A stretch of 64,000 nt of DNA from Photobacterium kishitanii. GTDB taxonomy: Bacteria; Pseudomonadota; Gammaproteobacteria; Enterobacterales; Vibrionaceae. The position numbers and the translations under genes were made by a program. The DNA is taken from positions 62,001-126,000 of the forward strand of contig NZ_PYON01000008.1 of assembly GCF_003026355.1 (NCBI RefSeq), read 5' to 3'. The notes under the pieces were generated by a model that worked only from the letters and a program-made list of their open reading frames with translations, had not been told where the DNA came from and ran no database searches. Below, in pieces: positions 1 through 8,404 of the stretch. Within the stretch, counting starts at the first letter, position 1, and each line of letters opens with the position of its first letter.

Positions 1-540
1 CAAGGTGAAATGGATATAAATGATGATGGTGGCACTACTGTCTGGTTTAAACACAGTATTGCAGCACCATCTGTGATTGAATTTGAAGGAAAAGTCGTTG
101 TTGCTGGTGGAAAAAATGATCGCGGTACAGATTTAAATTTCTTTTGGATGGCACAAGAGCCGGGTAGTACTGATTTTTTTGCTAAATCTAAATGGCGCGG
201 TGGTGATATGCGTAAGTATGATCCTATGCAGCTTTATTATATTGGTTACGGAGCTAATGATAATAGCACAACACGTTTTCGCCGTTATCCAGGAGATGGG
301 ACACGCCCTTTATTGCCGCAATATGATGTTATAGATCAAGTGTTTATGAATGTACCGAATACTCATACAAAAATCCAAATAGTGAGTTTAAATGAGGGTA
401 CTTTTGTTTACGCAAATGGTAAGAAATTGTATTTTATTGACGGTGAAAAAGAATTTAATAAGGGCTATTTTGGCTTTAGAACGTGGAAGAGCCATGTGGC
501 AATAGATAATTTTAAAGTATATTCTTTAGCGATGTTGTAA
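1..540 (+). CDS. DUF6250-like protein, C-terminal part (5' end outside window)
   Basis: The reading frame is open from the first base, so the gene begins upstream; the ATG at 10 is probably internal. The visible ~179 residues form a beta-rich domain. Motifs such as WFKH, DLNFFWMA, LYYIGYGANDNSTTRFRRY, RPLLPQYD and a C-terminal GYFGFRTWKSH-IDNF pattern match what I recall of DUF6250, a concanavalin-like module found in secreted polysaccharide-utilisation proteins. It has no catalytic motif that I can name. A carbohydrate-binding or lyase-associated role is inferred from the family. A hairpin follows the stop codon directly. Confidence 0.6.
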   Translation, partial: QGEMDINDDGGTTVWFKHSIAAPSVIEFEGKVVVAGGKNDRGTDLNFFWMAQEPGSTDFFAKSKWRGGDMRKYDPMQLYYIGYGANDNSTTRFRRYPGDGTRPLLPQYDVIDQVFMNVPNTHTKIQIVSLNEGTFVYANGKKLYFIDGEKEFNKGYFGFRTWKSHVAIDNFKVYSLAML

Positions 541-552
541 CTTTGTATTATT

Positions 553-587
553 AAAAGTGATGATTAATGATCGATATCATCACTTTT
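553..587. terminator. Bidirectional terminator hairpin
   Basis: An 11-bp perfect inverted repeat (AAAAGTGATGA at 553-563, TCATCACTTTT at 577-587) is followed by a T-rich run on the + strand. It ends the DUF6250 gene and overlaps the 3' end of the small minus-strand gene, whose last codons lie in the stem. Confidence 0.75.
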
Positions 588-713
588 TATTTTATGCGCT
601 AATTTGTTGAGTTCTTCGTAACGAAGATCACCAAACCCTATAATTCCCTCCATCTCAGTTTGAATTAAATTAAGCAGAATCTCTCGTTCATGATCTGTTA
701 ATGTAATTTCCAT
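564..713 (-). CDS. Small acidic hypothetical protein, 49 aa
   Basis: This short minus-strand ORF starts at the ATG complementary to 711-713. A good ribosome-binding site (AGAGGAA, about 9 nt upstream) sits before it. Another in-frame ATG at 735-737 would add eight residues, but it lies on the far side of the ribosome-binding site, so the shorter form is preferred. The protein is charged and predicted helical, beginning MEITLTDHEREILL and ending KSDDIDH. It has no signal peptide or membrane segment. I do not recognise the family. The Shine-Dalgarno site and the terminator hairpin at its end support a real gene. Confidence 0.6.
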   Translation of the reverse strand: MEITLTDHEREILLNLIQTEMEGIIGFGDLRYEELNKLAHKIKSDDIDH

Positions 714-927
714 TGTTATAGATTCCTCTTTTAACATGTAATAGCCGCGATATACTTTCTCGAATACATTTAGTTTTATTCTAGTACAGCAGTGCTATTC
801 TGCTACTTGTTAAAAAGAGACCCTAACGTTAATTGCTTACAGTATTGTCGTAATAGGTGACTTCTTTAGTTCTTGTTATGCGTATACAATAGCTAATCAA
901 AGGCACTGTGCCTCAAAGGAATTGACT

Positions 928-1167
928 ATGTTGTGGTTTTTAATGGTAACGTTGCCGCTAGTGTTAGCTGGCATTCATAAATTACTCTTAGTATTAGGCG
1001 TGTATCCGCGTAATAACAGTGTGTTTATTATTCCTATTATTATTATCTGCTACTGCATCTTCGCAGTAAGCTCTGCTTTTGATCGTGATGCCTTACCAGC
1101 AGTATTAATCGCAATCTATTATATTGTATTAACGATAATGACCGTAAGAGCTACCATGCGCCGATAA
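928..1167 (+). CDS. Small hydrophobic membrane protein, 79 aa
   Basis: The ATG at 928 is preceded by AAAGGA at 915-920, a correct spacing. A TTG six bases earlier would sit on top of that site. The 79 residues contain about three hydrophobic stretches (residues 1-25, 32-50 and 57-73), with basic residues between them and at the C terminus (MRR). It is probably an inner-membrane protein. No catalytic motif or known family is recognised. It precedes the RecX-like gene by 59 bases on the same strand and may be co-transcribed with it. Confidence 0.6.
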   Translation: MLWFLMVTLPLVLAGIHKLLLVLGVYPRNNSVFIIPIIIICYCIFAVSSAFDRDALPAVLIAIYYIVLTIMTVRATMRR

Positions 1168-1226
1168 GAAGATATATTCAATATAATCAGCGTTCGTTTT
1201 ATAACTGAATAGTGAAGAACATTAAA

Positions 1227-2024
1227 ATGAAGAAACCGTATCCAGCAAAAACGATTCAAAATGTTATTAATAGCGCTATTTATCATTTAAATTTACGCGA
1301 TCATAGTGAATATGAATTACGTAAAAAATTAGAAGCAAAAACAGAACAGCAAGATTGGATTGAGACTGTATTACAACAAATGAAAGACTTTGGTTATTTA
1401 AAAGATGATCTTCCATTTGCGCTACATTTTAGTGAAAGGGCTTTTTCAAACGAATACGGGCAACAATACATAAAGCAGAAATTAAAAACGAAAGGTATTC
1501 CAGAAAGTATTATTGAAGAGGCATTGGCTGAGGTTATTGAAAAAAAACAAGTTATCGAGCTAGCAATGATAAGTGACCGTTTAAATAGCTATGACGATTT
1601 CAGTCAAACAACGAAAGAGAAAATAACCAACGATCTCACTAAGCGTGGGTTTAGTTTTCAAGATATTTCAACAGCGATTGCTGAACATGCTGCGGCTGAT
1701 ACATTATTAAGTAAAGCAAAAATTAAAGGTATGAACGCTGATCTGACAACTGAAGTATTGAAATTAGTGCGTAAGCTCAAAGGTAGAACAGTGATTAAAC
1801 AAGAGCTTAAGATGAAACATGTTGATATTACTGACCTTGAACAAGTACTTGATGAATTAACTGATGCAGGTGATATCGATTTTTATGAAAACTGCCAACT
1901 AGTATTAGCAAAAAAACGGTTTGATCTATCGAACTTTAAAGACAAAAGTAAAGCTTATGCTTATTTGTCATCAAAGGGTTACAGTCAGGATGAAATCAAA
2001 GAAGCCATGGCTGCCGCTATGTGA
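1227..2024 (+). CDS. RecX-family regulatory protein, long form
   Basis: The N-terminal part matches the RecX pattern: an opening helix with AIYHLNLRDHSEYELRKKL, then GYLKDD, then IKQKLKTKGIPESIIEEAL. RecX proteins are built from three-helix repeats and modulate RecA filaments. This one is about 265 residues, against roughly 150 for canonical RecX. The extra length looks like further three-helix repeats; the last, AYLSSKGYSQDEIKEAM, echoes the first. There is no recA next to it, so it is better read as a RecX paralogue than as the recA partner. GAAG at 1214-1217 favours the ATG at 1227; a GTG at 1212 is the alternative start. Action on RecA is inferred from family only. Confidence 0.65.
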   Translation: MKKPYPAKTIQNVINSAIYHLNLRDHSEYELRKKLEAKTEQQDWIETVLQQMKDFGYLKDDLPFALHFSERAFSNEYGQQYIKQKLKTKGIPESIIEEALAEVIEKKQVIELAMISDRLNSYDDFSQTTKEKITNDLTKRGFSFQDISTAIAEHAAADTLLSKAKIKGMNADLTTEVLKLVRKLKGRTVIKQELKMKHVDITDLEQVLDELTDAGDIDFYENCQLVLAKKRFDLSNFKDKSKAYAYLSSKGYSQDEIKEAMAAAM

Positions 2025-2260
2025 TTAGGGTAGAAAAAAGAAAGTAAAGATATCGATAATACTAACTTTGTTTCTTATGTAACTTTCTAATGATTAATTA
2101 TTCCTTTTTAGAATGTTGGCGTGGTGCTCTAAAAACAAATCATTCCGCTAATAAGCCATATTATTCATATTGTTAACAACTATTACTCAAATGATTGTGA
2201 GTTATAGTAGTGATGTTTATTATGCGGCTACAAAGGATATGTCGTTGTTTGGAATAAGAA

Positions 2261-2470
2261 GTGAAGAAAGAAAAATATAATAAGATTGCTAATCATATTT
2301 TCAAAGTGGAAGCTGTAAGGGTCGCTGTTTATGACGTTATCACACATAGTATGACAGCATATAGGGCCGAGATTGTTCATGGTGTAACCCCTAACACTTT
2401 GAATCGTTATGTTAAAAAGTTCAATATTGAACTAGAATATTTGCAGAGTATGGGCTTAAAAACTAAATAA
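2261..2470 (+). CDS. Small helix-turn-helix protein, KorA/TrfB-like
   Basis: A 69-aa basic protein. The segment SMTAYRAEIVHGVTPNTLNRYVKKF fits a helix-turn-helix resembling the TrfB/KorA repressor domain (helix, turn at GVTP, recognition helix NTLNRYVKKF). The start must be the GTG at 2261, because an in-frame TAA lies at 2255; GGA at 2251-2253 can serve as ribosome-binding site. It stands alone between a 236-base upstream gap and a strong terminator. DNA binding is inferred from the motif; no target is visible. Confidence 0.5.
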   Translation: MKKEKYNKIANHIFKVEAVRVAVYDVITHSMTAYRAEIVHGVTPNTLNRYVKKFNIELEYLQSMGLKTK

Positions 2471-2477
2471 TATTATC

Positions 2478-2503
2478 AAAAGTCCAGTATCTACTGGACT
2501 TTT
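2478..2503. terminator. Rho-independent terminator, bidirectional
   Basis: A perfect 12-bp stem (AAAAGTCCAGTA at 2478-2489, TACTGGACTTTT at 2492-2503) with a 2-nt loop and a following T run. It separates the convergent helix-turn-helix and dehydrogenase genes. Confidence 0.9.
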
Positions 2504-2523
2504 TGTTGTGCTAATATCTTATT

Positions 2524-3234
2524 TTATTTTTCTAGATCTATAACTTTACAACGTATTGATAGCATACTTACTGCTGCACTTGCTGATAAACCACGTATAA
2601 AATCGAGAGCTTTTGTTAAGTCTTGAGTTTCAATCTTTAAATTATTATTAATGCGGCCATCATTAGTCATATCGGTATTCACTACACTTGGACACAAACA
2701 ACAGACCTTGATACCAAATGGAAGAAGCTCATGATAGAGCGATTGACTATAGCTAACGATCGCTGATTTTGTAGCAGAATAGGTCGCTATCTTAGGAACT
2801 GGCTCTAAACCTGCAGTTGAGCCAATATTATATATTTCACCAAAACCTTGTTGCTTCATTTTATTAGCAACTAAATTACATACTGTTATAGTTGAAAGTA
2901 AATTTATGTTTATTAATTCAGACAGTTCAGTCAGCGTTAAATTGATGCTGCCTGCTTTTAAAATACCTGCACTATTAACCAGAACATCGATATTTTTAGA
3001 TGAAGTAATTATCGATGTTAGCGTTGATTCAACTTCATTGGGTTTATTAAAATCGACACTTACTGTTTTTATATTACATGATGTATATAATAGAGCTAGT
3101 TCTGATTTTGTTCGTGTAAGATTTTCCTTATTTAAGGATAGCAGAATTAATGAGTATCCTTGTTGAGCAAAGTAATGTGAAATGGTTTTTCCGATTCCTC
3201 TACTTGCTCCAGTTATTAAAGCAACTTTAGACAT
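2524..3234 (-). CDS. Short-chain dehydrogenase/reductase (SDR family)
   Basis: A 236-aa classical SDR. The N-terminal Rossmann motif is TGASRGIG, the NAG motif is VLVNSAG, the catalytic serine is in YNIGSTAG, and the YxxxK active site is in YSATKSA. CPSVVNTDM follows, where cofactor and substrate loops normally lie. The substrate cannot be told from sequence. TGGA lies about 7 nt before the ATG at 3234, so that start is preferred to the ATG four codons upstream. It is convergent with the preceding small gene and divergent from the exporter downstream. Confidence 0.85.
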   Translation of the reverse strand: MSKVALITGASRGIGKTISHYFAQQGYSLILLSLNKENLTRTKSELALLYTSCNIKTVSVDFNKPNEVESTLTSIITSSKNIDVLVNSAGILKAGSINLTLTELSELININLLSTITVCNLVANKMKQQGFGEIYNIGSTAGLEPVPKIATYSATKSAIVSYSQSLYHELLPFGIKVCCLCPSVVNTDMTNDGRINNNLKIETQDLTKALDFIRGLSASAAVSMLSIRCKVIDLEK

Positions 3235-3727
3235 AAAATGATCCATTATAGTTTATGTGTATGGTTAATATGAAAGTATCATTTATCTATCCAATCTAAA
3301 AGTTGTATTCTCTGTGATTTTATATTCACGGGAGCATTATAATGGCATTAATACTATTTTTTGCATTTAATATTGTCGGTTATTTATAATGACTAATAAG
3401 ACCGCAAACTTCGAGTAATACGCTTTAATAGATGCGCTTAATTGCTAAAGTCGATTTTTATTAAAATTATCTATGTAGATTAGAAAATAAATCACTTGCC
3501 CTTACTGGCGTTAATATAAAAATAATGTGCTAGTTTTATAAAAATTATATAGATGTTGTAAAAGAAGTATTGCTAGTTAGGTAATTGAGACTTATTCATC
3601 TTAAGTTAAGTTGGTTCTGTTATCGTCAATCAACTGAATGTGCTTGTTTCCCCCTTGCTGTAGTTACCATCACTAAGACTGAGTCGTCATCATGAGGGAT
3701 ATCACCATTGCTTTAAATGAGGTGAAT
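3235..3727. other. Intergenic region between divergent SDR and mdtD-like genes
   Basis: About 490 bases, AT-rich, presumably holding both divergent promoters. Apart from the possible micropeptide listed separately, I see no conserved gene, hairpin or repeat that I can support. Confidence 0.5.
3342..3389 (+). CDS. Possible 15-residue hydrophobic micropeptide
   Basis: An ATG at 3342 has a strong Shine-Dalgarno (GGGAG at 3329-3333, about 8 nt spacing) and opens a 15-codon frame, MALILFFAFNIVGYL, ending at TAA. The product would be a single short membrane-inserting helix. Composition alone makes hydrophobic ORFs common in AT-rich DNA, so the ribosome-binding site is the only positive evidence. 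Confidence 0.25.
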   Translation: MALILFFAFNIVGYL

Positions 3728-5119
3728 ATGACTAAGGTGACTCAATCGGCATCACAAATTAAATGGTTACCATGGATTGCGGGTATTGCCTTTTTTATGC
3801 AGACCTTAGATGCCACAATCATAAATACCGCTATTCCATCGTTGGCTACAAGCCTACATCAATCACCACTTGATATGCAGTTAACTATTATCAGTTATAC
3901 CTTGACTGTAGCCATACTCATCCCTGTAAGTGGCTGGTTAGCCGATAAATTTGGTACACGAGTTATATTTCTATGGGCGGTGGGGTTATTTACCATCGGT
4001 TCATTAGCATGTGGTTTATCAACCACATTAGTGCAACTAGTCATTGCGCGTGTATTACAAGGGGTAGGAGGCGCAATGATGGTACCTGTAGCAAGGTTGG
4101 CATTGTTACGTTGTTACCCGCGAAAAGATTTTGTTCGCGTCTTAAATTTGGCAACAATGCCTGGTTTAGTAGGGCCAGTTGTCGGACCTTTATTAGGTGG
4201 TCTATTAGTAACTTACGCGAGTTGGCACTGGATTTTTTTGATTAATATTCCGGTTGGTATTATAGGGATATGGATAGCCAAACGTTATATGCCTAATTTT
4301 ACTTCAACGGCTTCCCATTTTGATTGGCTAGGTTTTATATTATTTGGTTTGAGTTTAGTCTTTATTCTCGGTGGAATTGAATTATTTGGAAGTGGATCAA
4401 TATCGCTGTTATTACCTATATTAACTTTGCTTATCGGTGTATTACTATTATTTGGTTATGGTTTGCATGCTTCTAAAAAAGAACAGCCATTAATTCCTTT
4501 ATCCTTATTTAAAACCCGTACATTTAACGTTGGGATCCGCGGTAATATTTTATCGCGTTTAGGTACTGGTGCTATTCCTTATCTAGTGCCACTGATGTTA
4601 CAGGTGGGAATGGGAATGTCTGCGTTATATGCTGGATGTATGATGGTACCGTTAGCGATTGGTGCTTTGCTGGGTAAATCTTTAGTTGAGAAGGTATTGC
4701 ATCGGTTTGGTTATCGAAGCACGTTAGTGTTAGTTACTGTCGTTATTGGTGTTATAACCGCAGCATTTGCATTAGTGTCTAATCAGTTATCATTATGGTT
4801 TGCTGTACCGTTGTTATTTGGATTAGGTGTGGTGCGTGCAACGCAATTTACGTCGATGAATACTATTACTTTGGCTGATTTAAATGATCAAAATGCCAGT
4901 GCTGGTAATAGTGCTTTAGCCGTAACACAATTATTAGCAATCAGTCTCGGTCTTGCCGTTTGTGCTTGTATATTAAAGCTATTTAATTCATATGGATCTG
5001 GTAATGCAATGGTTCATTTTCATCAGACCTTTATTACTTTAGGGGCACTAACGGTTTTCTCTGCATTAACTTTTTTATCATTGAAAAGCGTTGATGGTGA
5101 TAATTTAATAAGTAAATAA
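3728..5119 (+). CDS. mdtD: MdtD-like MFS exporter (DHA2 family)
   Basis: A 463-aa major facilitator with about 14 membrane segments. It aligns by eye with E. coli MdtD over its whole length: FFMQTLDATIINTAIPS, SGWLADKFGTR, RVLQGVGGAMMVPVARL, YASWHWIFLINIPVGI and a C-terminal SMNTITLADL. DHA2 exporters use the proton gradient to expel drugs or small organic acids. GAGGTGA just before the ATG at 3728 favours that start over the in-frame ATG at 3692, which has no ribosome-binding site. The mdtABC and baeSR partners of E. coli are not nearby, so its regulation probably differs. Confidence 0.8.
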   Translation: MTKVTQSASQIKWLPWIAGIAFFMQTLDATIINTAIPSLATSLHQSPLDMQLTIISYTLTVAILIPVSGWLADKFGTRVIFLWAVGLFTIGSLACGLSTTLVQLVIARVLQGVGGAMMVPVARLALLRCYPRKDFVRVLNLATMPGLVGPVVGPLLGGLLVTYASWHWIFLINIPVGIIGIWIAKRYMPNFTSTASHFDWLGFILFGLSLVFILGGIELFGSGSISLLLPILTLLIGVLLLFGYGLHASKKEQPLIPLSLFKTRTFNVGIRGNILSRLGTGAIPYLVPLMLQVGMGMSALYAGCMMVPLAIGALLGKSLVEKVLHRFGYRSTLVLVTVVIGVITAAFALVSNQLSLWFAVPLLFGLGVVRATQFTSMNTITLADLNDQNASAGNSALAVTQLLAISLGLAVCACILKLFNSYGSGNAMVHFHQTFITLGALTVFSALTFLSLKSVDGDNLISK

Positions 5120-5282
5120 CGCCTAGTTAGTCCCAGTTATTACAACACAATATTTACGTAATAGCTTACTTTCGATGTACTAATTGATGAACAGTATGAT
5201 AATTGCATCTATATCAAAGATAGTATTTAGTTTATTTATTATTGTCGTACTGTGAATATAAATATTTAAGAGGGGAGAGAAG

Positions 5283-5312
5283 TTGTCCGTTGCGAAAAAT
5301 CACCACGGACAA
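5283..5312. other. Inverted repeat after the 150-aa gene
   Basis: TTGTCCGT at 5283-5290 pairs with ACGGACAA at 5305-5312 across a 14-nt loop, just past the stop of the minus-strand gene. No T tract follows on either strand, so a terminator role is uncertain. Confidence 0.35.
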
Positions 5313-5318
5313 TAAAAA

Positions 5319-5771
5319 TTATCTTATAACGTTTTTGAAGTGCTTCTTTCGTGTAAATAAGAAGTCTACATCAGGCGGAAAGTCTTTATTGTTTTTAGCA
5401 TGTGTCATCATGTCAAAGACTTTAAATTCCGCTAATACAGCAAATGGATACGCTTTAAACTCACCTTCACCGTTGGCTTGTAAGGTTGGATCGTAATATT
5501 TACCATCTTTAAAAATAATCGCTTGGTCAACGATAGTTGCCTCATTACAGCGATAACCTAAAACATAGCGATCACCGCGGCAATAAATCACATTCATATA
5601 GCTGTTATAGAATGTTTCATTTTCCGTTGTGGTACAGGCTGCTAACACCTCTGGATCCATTGCCTCTACCGTTACAATACGGACTTTCTCAGCAATAAAA
5701 TTGCGTTCTTCTAGTTGTTGACGAATAGCTTCAAGACTTAATTGAGTCACTTTAAATACCGCAGAAATCAA
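5319..5771 (-). CDS. Conserved hypothetical cytoplasmic protein, 150 aa
   Basis: A soluble mixed alpha/beta protein with no signal peptide or membrane segment. Distinctive parts are TVEAMDPEVLAACTTTEN, NVIYCRGDRYVLGYRCNEATI and FKAYPFAVLAEFKVFDMM. I do not recognise its family. The start is uncertain: the longest frame opens with TTG at 5771, and a GTG at 5750 is also in frame; neither has a clear ribosome-binding site. It lies between the mdtD-like gene and the receptor promoter on the opposite strand and appears to be a single-gene unit. Confidence 0.6.
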   Translation of the reverse strand: MISAVFKVTQLSLEAIRQQLEERNFIAEKVRIVTVEAMDPEVLAACTTTENETFYNSYMNVIYCRGDRYVLGYRCNEATIVDQAIIFKDGKYYDPTLQANGEGEFKAYPFAVLAEFKVFDMMTHAKNNKDFPPDVDFLFTRKKHFKNVIR

Positions 5772-5881
5772 TAAAAACGGCGGAATTATACGCCCGTTTG
5801 CTTTGAATGTCTTTGAAAAAAACAGTATTGAGTACGGAATAACATTTTACGCAGGCAAGTAAATGTCAATAAAGTGTGGGC

Positions 5882-5894
5882 TGATTATCATTAT
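5882..5894 (+). promoter_or_regulatory. Fur-box-like site 1
   Basis: TGATTATCATTAT is the reverse complement of ATAATGATAATCA, a 13-base match to the core of the 19-bp Fur consensus GATAATGATAATCATTATC. It lies upstream of a siderophore receptor gene, the expected place for iron repression. Confidence 0.65.
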
Positions 5895-5943
5895 GATTTA
5901 TTGACAAAAAATTTACGAATGCAAAGAATGTAAATTTAACTGC

Positions 5944-5962
5944 AAATGGTAATGGTTATCAC
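5944..5962 (+). promoter_or_regulatory. Fur-box-like site 2
   Basis: The stretch AATGGTAATGGTTATCACT resembles the Fur consensus at roughly two thirds of positions and lies about 50 bases after site 1. Tandem Fur sites are common at iron-regulated promoters. This is weaker than site 1. Confidence 0.45.
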
Positions 5963-6158
5963 TTATATTCTTGTTCACGGTTTGGCGGGGCAATGATGTT
6001 ACTGCTAAATAATCAAAACCATTTTGAGCCGTGGTAGATCCTTATACGGAGTATCCTTAAAAGCTTACATCGGTTTGCTTTTAAAGATGCGGTATTAAGT
6101 AACTGCCTAATTCAGTTGGTTTTATTCTCAAAGATACGGTAATTGGAGATAACGGAAT

Positions 6159-8234
6159 ATGTTTTCTAAGAGTCAGCTAACACTATTGATTGGTGCAGTA
6201 TTATCAGCACCGATTGCTCAGGCGGAAATGACAAATACAGATGAGCATATGGTGGTCACTGGACGTGATTATGGCTATAAGGCTGACACGAATTCGACAG
6301 CAATGCGAATGGAGATGACACAATTAGAAACTCCAGGACAAGTTGCAGTTATTGATGAGAAGCTAATTGATGAGCAGCGTGCAAGTACGTTAGGTGAAGT
6401 GTTGCAGAACGATGCGAGTATTTCTGCTGGTGGCACTAGTCGTAACCGTGAGCGCTTTTCTCTACGTGGTTTTGAATTAGGCAGTAGTAGTGGTTTCCTT
6501 CGTGATGGACACCAGCATTGGTCACACTATCGTCAACCGGTTGAACTATTAGAGCGCGTTGAAGTGATGAAAGGCCCAGCGGGTTTGCTTTATGGGCAAT
6601 CAGCACCAGGTGGCTTAGTGAATATGGTTTCTAAAAAACCGACTTACGAAACTCAAATGAATTTCAGTCAAGATATTGGTTCAAATAATCATACTCGTAG
6701 CGTGTTAGATGTAAGTGGTTCGCTTAATACTGATCAAACACTTCGTGGACGAGTAGTATTAGCTAAAGAAGATTATGATTCATGGCGTAAATTCAGTGAT
6801 GGTTCTACACCATCAACCGATCGTTTTGTCGGCGGTATGTTCCTTGATTATGATGTAAATGATAACGTGACGGTGTCACTACATTATGATCGTACTCAAG
6901 ATAACGGCAGTGTCGATTCTGGCGCTTATGTTGTTGATGGTAAGCCGGTAATGGGCCGTGATCATGTGTGGGATGCACAGTGGTCTAAGATTGATAACGA
7001 TGTTCAGAATATGGGTTTTGATATTAAAGCGCAGTTAACTGATACATGGGCATTAAATACTGGTTTCAATTACCAAGACTTCGTGCGTAATGATAAAGAA
7101 AGTTACCCGAATTTCAGTAAGTTTGAAGAGAATGGAACTATCAAGCAAGGCGGAAATGATCGTCATGATGAATGGGCATTTAAAACGGCTTACACTGATT
7201 TTGTTGGTGAGTTTGATACATTAGGTATGCAGCATCAGTTATTAGTGGGTGCCAACTGGTTAGGTTATAGCTACGACCGTTTCCAACGTTCATTTAACGC
7301 TGTTGAAGTGAAGCCAGGTCAAACTACACCAGCTCCAACATTCTCAAATGGTAAGCCAAAAGAATCACATTCTTCATACGATGCATGGGGTTTCTATGCG
7401 CAAGATATGATCACTGTGAATGATTATTGGCAAGTGCTTGCTGGCGTACGTTTTGATCGTCAAGTGAAGAGTGGGTTGGCAGAAGAAGCGGTATCTCCTA
7501 AGTTAGCGGCTATTTTCCACCCAGCTGAGAATGGTTCGATTTATTTAGCGTATTCTGAAAGTTTTGAGCCACAAGGTGTGGTGTCATCAGATTACATTAA
7601 CGGTGGTGATAATCTTGATCCATTACGTGGTAAGCAATATGAGCTAGGTACTAAGTGGGAATTATTAGATAAGCGTTTATATGCTTCGGCTGCGGTATTT
7701 AATATTACGCAAGAAAACTCAAAAATTGCGGTTGGTCCAGAGAATAATCAAACGCTGACTCAAGCAGGCGAACGTGTTCATAATGGTGTAGAAGTTGCGT
7801 TACAAGGTAACATTACTGATAAATTAAGCATGAATGCTTCAGCAATGTACCTTGATGCTGAATACACTAAGGATCAGAACTACCAAGGAAATCGTCCGGT
7901 AGATGTGCCTGAATTTGCTGCAAGCGTATGGACAACATACAACGTCACTGAGGCAACGGATGTAAACCTTGGTGTAATTTATGAAGGTTCTCGCTTTGGT
8001 GATGCAGCGAATACCTTTAAGAAAGATGGTTATACGCGTGTTGATGTTGGTGTTGCGCATACTTACAAATACGATGATAAATTGGATATCGTAGGTCGTG
8101 TTAATGTAGAGAATCTATTTGATACTGACTACATGGCTGGTGGTGGTTCAACGAATAAAGATTATGTTGGCGCTACAGGTGTGACTCTAGGTGAAGGTCG
8201 AAACTTCATGGCAACCATTGAGTTTAAATACTAA
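6159..8234 (+). CDS. TonB-dependent siderophore receptor
   Basis: A 691-aa outer-membrane receptor. A signal peptide ends near residue 22 (IAQA), a TonB box lies at residues 30-35 (HMVVTG), and a plug domain follows with LRGF, RDGHQHWSHYRQPVELLERVEVMKGP split over residues ~105-145 and GGLVNMVSKKP. The 22-strand barrel ends in the aromatic signal ATIEFKY. NVENLFDTDY near the end is typical of TIGR01783 siderophore receptors. The ligand, probably a ferric siderophore, cannot be identified. It lies behind two Fur-like sites and directly upstream of the TonB2-type operon that would energise it. Confidence 0.9.
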   Translation: MFSKSQLTLLIGAVLSAPIAQAEMTNTDEHMVVTGRDYGYKADTNSTAMRMEMTQLETPGQVAVIDEKLIDEQRASTLGEVLQNDASISAGGTSRNRERFSLRGFELGSSSGFLRDGHQHWSHYRQPVELLERVEVMKGPAGLLYGQSAPGGLVNMVSKKPTYETQMNFSQDIGSNNHTRSVLDVSGSLNTDQTLRGRVVLAKEDYDSWRKFSDGSTPSTDRFVGGMFLDYDVNDNVTVSLHYDRTQDNGSVDSGAYVVDGKPVMGRDHVWDAQWSKIDNDVQNMGFDIKAQLTDTWALNTGFNYQDFVRNDKESYPNFSKFEENGTIKQGGNDRHDEWAFKTAYTDFVGEFDTLGMQHQLLVGANWLGYSYDRFQRSFNAVEVKPGQTTPAPTFSNGKPKESHSSYDAWGFYAQDMITVNDYWQVLAGVRFDRQVKSGLAEEAVSPKLAAIFHPAENGSIYLAYSESFEPQGVVSSDYINGGDNLDPLRGKQYELGTKWELLDKRLYASAAVFNITQENSKIAVGPENNQTLTQAGERVHNGVEVALQGNITDKLSMNASAMYLDAEYTKDQNYQGNRPVDVPEFAASVWTTYNVTEATDVNLGVIYEGSRFGDAANTFKKDGYTRVDVGVAHTYKYDDKLDIVGRVNVENLFDTDYMAGGGSTNKDYVGATGVTLGEGRNFMATIEFKY

Positions 8235-8254
8235 GGTTTAAACCTAATAAATAT

Positions 8255-8276
8255 AGGGGAAGTATTAACTTCCCCT
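8255..8276 (+). terminator. Hairpin after the receptor gene
   Basis: A perfect 9-bp stem (AGGGGAAGT, ACTTCCCCT) with a 4-nt loop, 20 bases after the receptor stop. The following T run is weak (TTGTTGC), so it may be a leaky terminator that lets some transcription reach the TonB2 operon. Confidence 0.6.
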
Positions 8277-8404
8277 TGTTGCTATCTATAAACTGTTAAT
8301 CACAATAGTTATTGTTTATAGTTCGCCACTTTGCGGTGCTTTTTATTTTTAACATCACCTTTTTTGTTTTTTTGGTTATTACAGATAACGATTGATTAAA
8401 TATT

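Larger units (their letters stand above)
5772..6158 (+). promoter_or_regulatory. Regulatory region of the TonB-dependent receptor gene
   Basis: A 387-base AT-rich leader carries two Fur-box-like sites (listed separately) and ends in GGAGATAACGGAAT before the receptor ATG. The distance from the Fur-like sites to the ATG (about 200-260 bases) implies a long 5' untranslated leader. No further structure was resolved by eye. Confidence 0.5.

Noticed and set aside
2239..2280. Possible 13-codon leader peptide overlapping the helix-turn-helix gene start
   Set aside because: The AAAGGA is only about one nucleotide from its ATG, too close to work as a ribosome-binding site.
5242..5496. 84-codon plus-strand frame
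   Set aside because: It runs antisense to the 150-aa gene and has no ribosome-binding site or protein-like composition.
7839..8060. 73-codon minus-strand frame within the receptor gene
   Set aside because: A shadow of the TonB-dependent receptor, whose own frame has clear family motifs.
8320..8345. Weak hairpin before the DUF3450 gene
   Set aside because: The stem needs a mismatch and a G-T pair; not good enough to call as a terminator or riboswitch.
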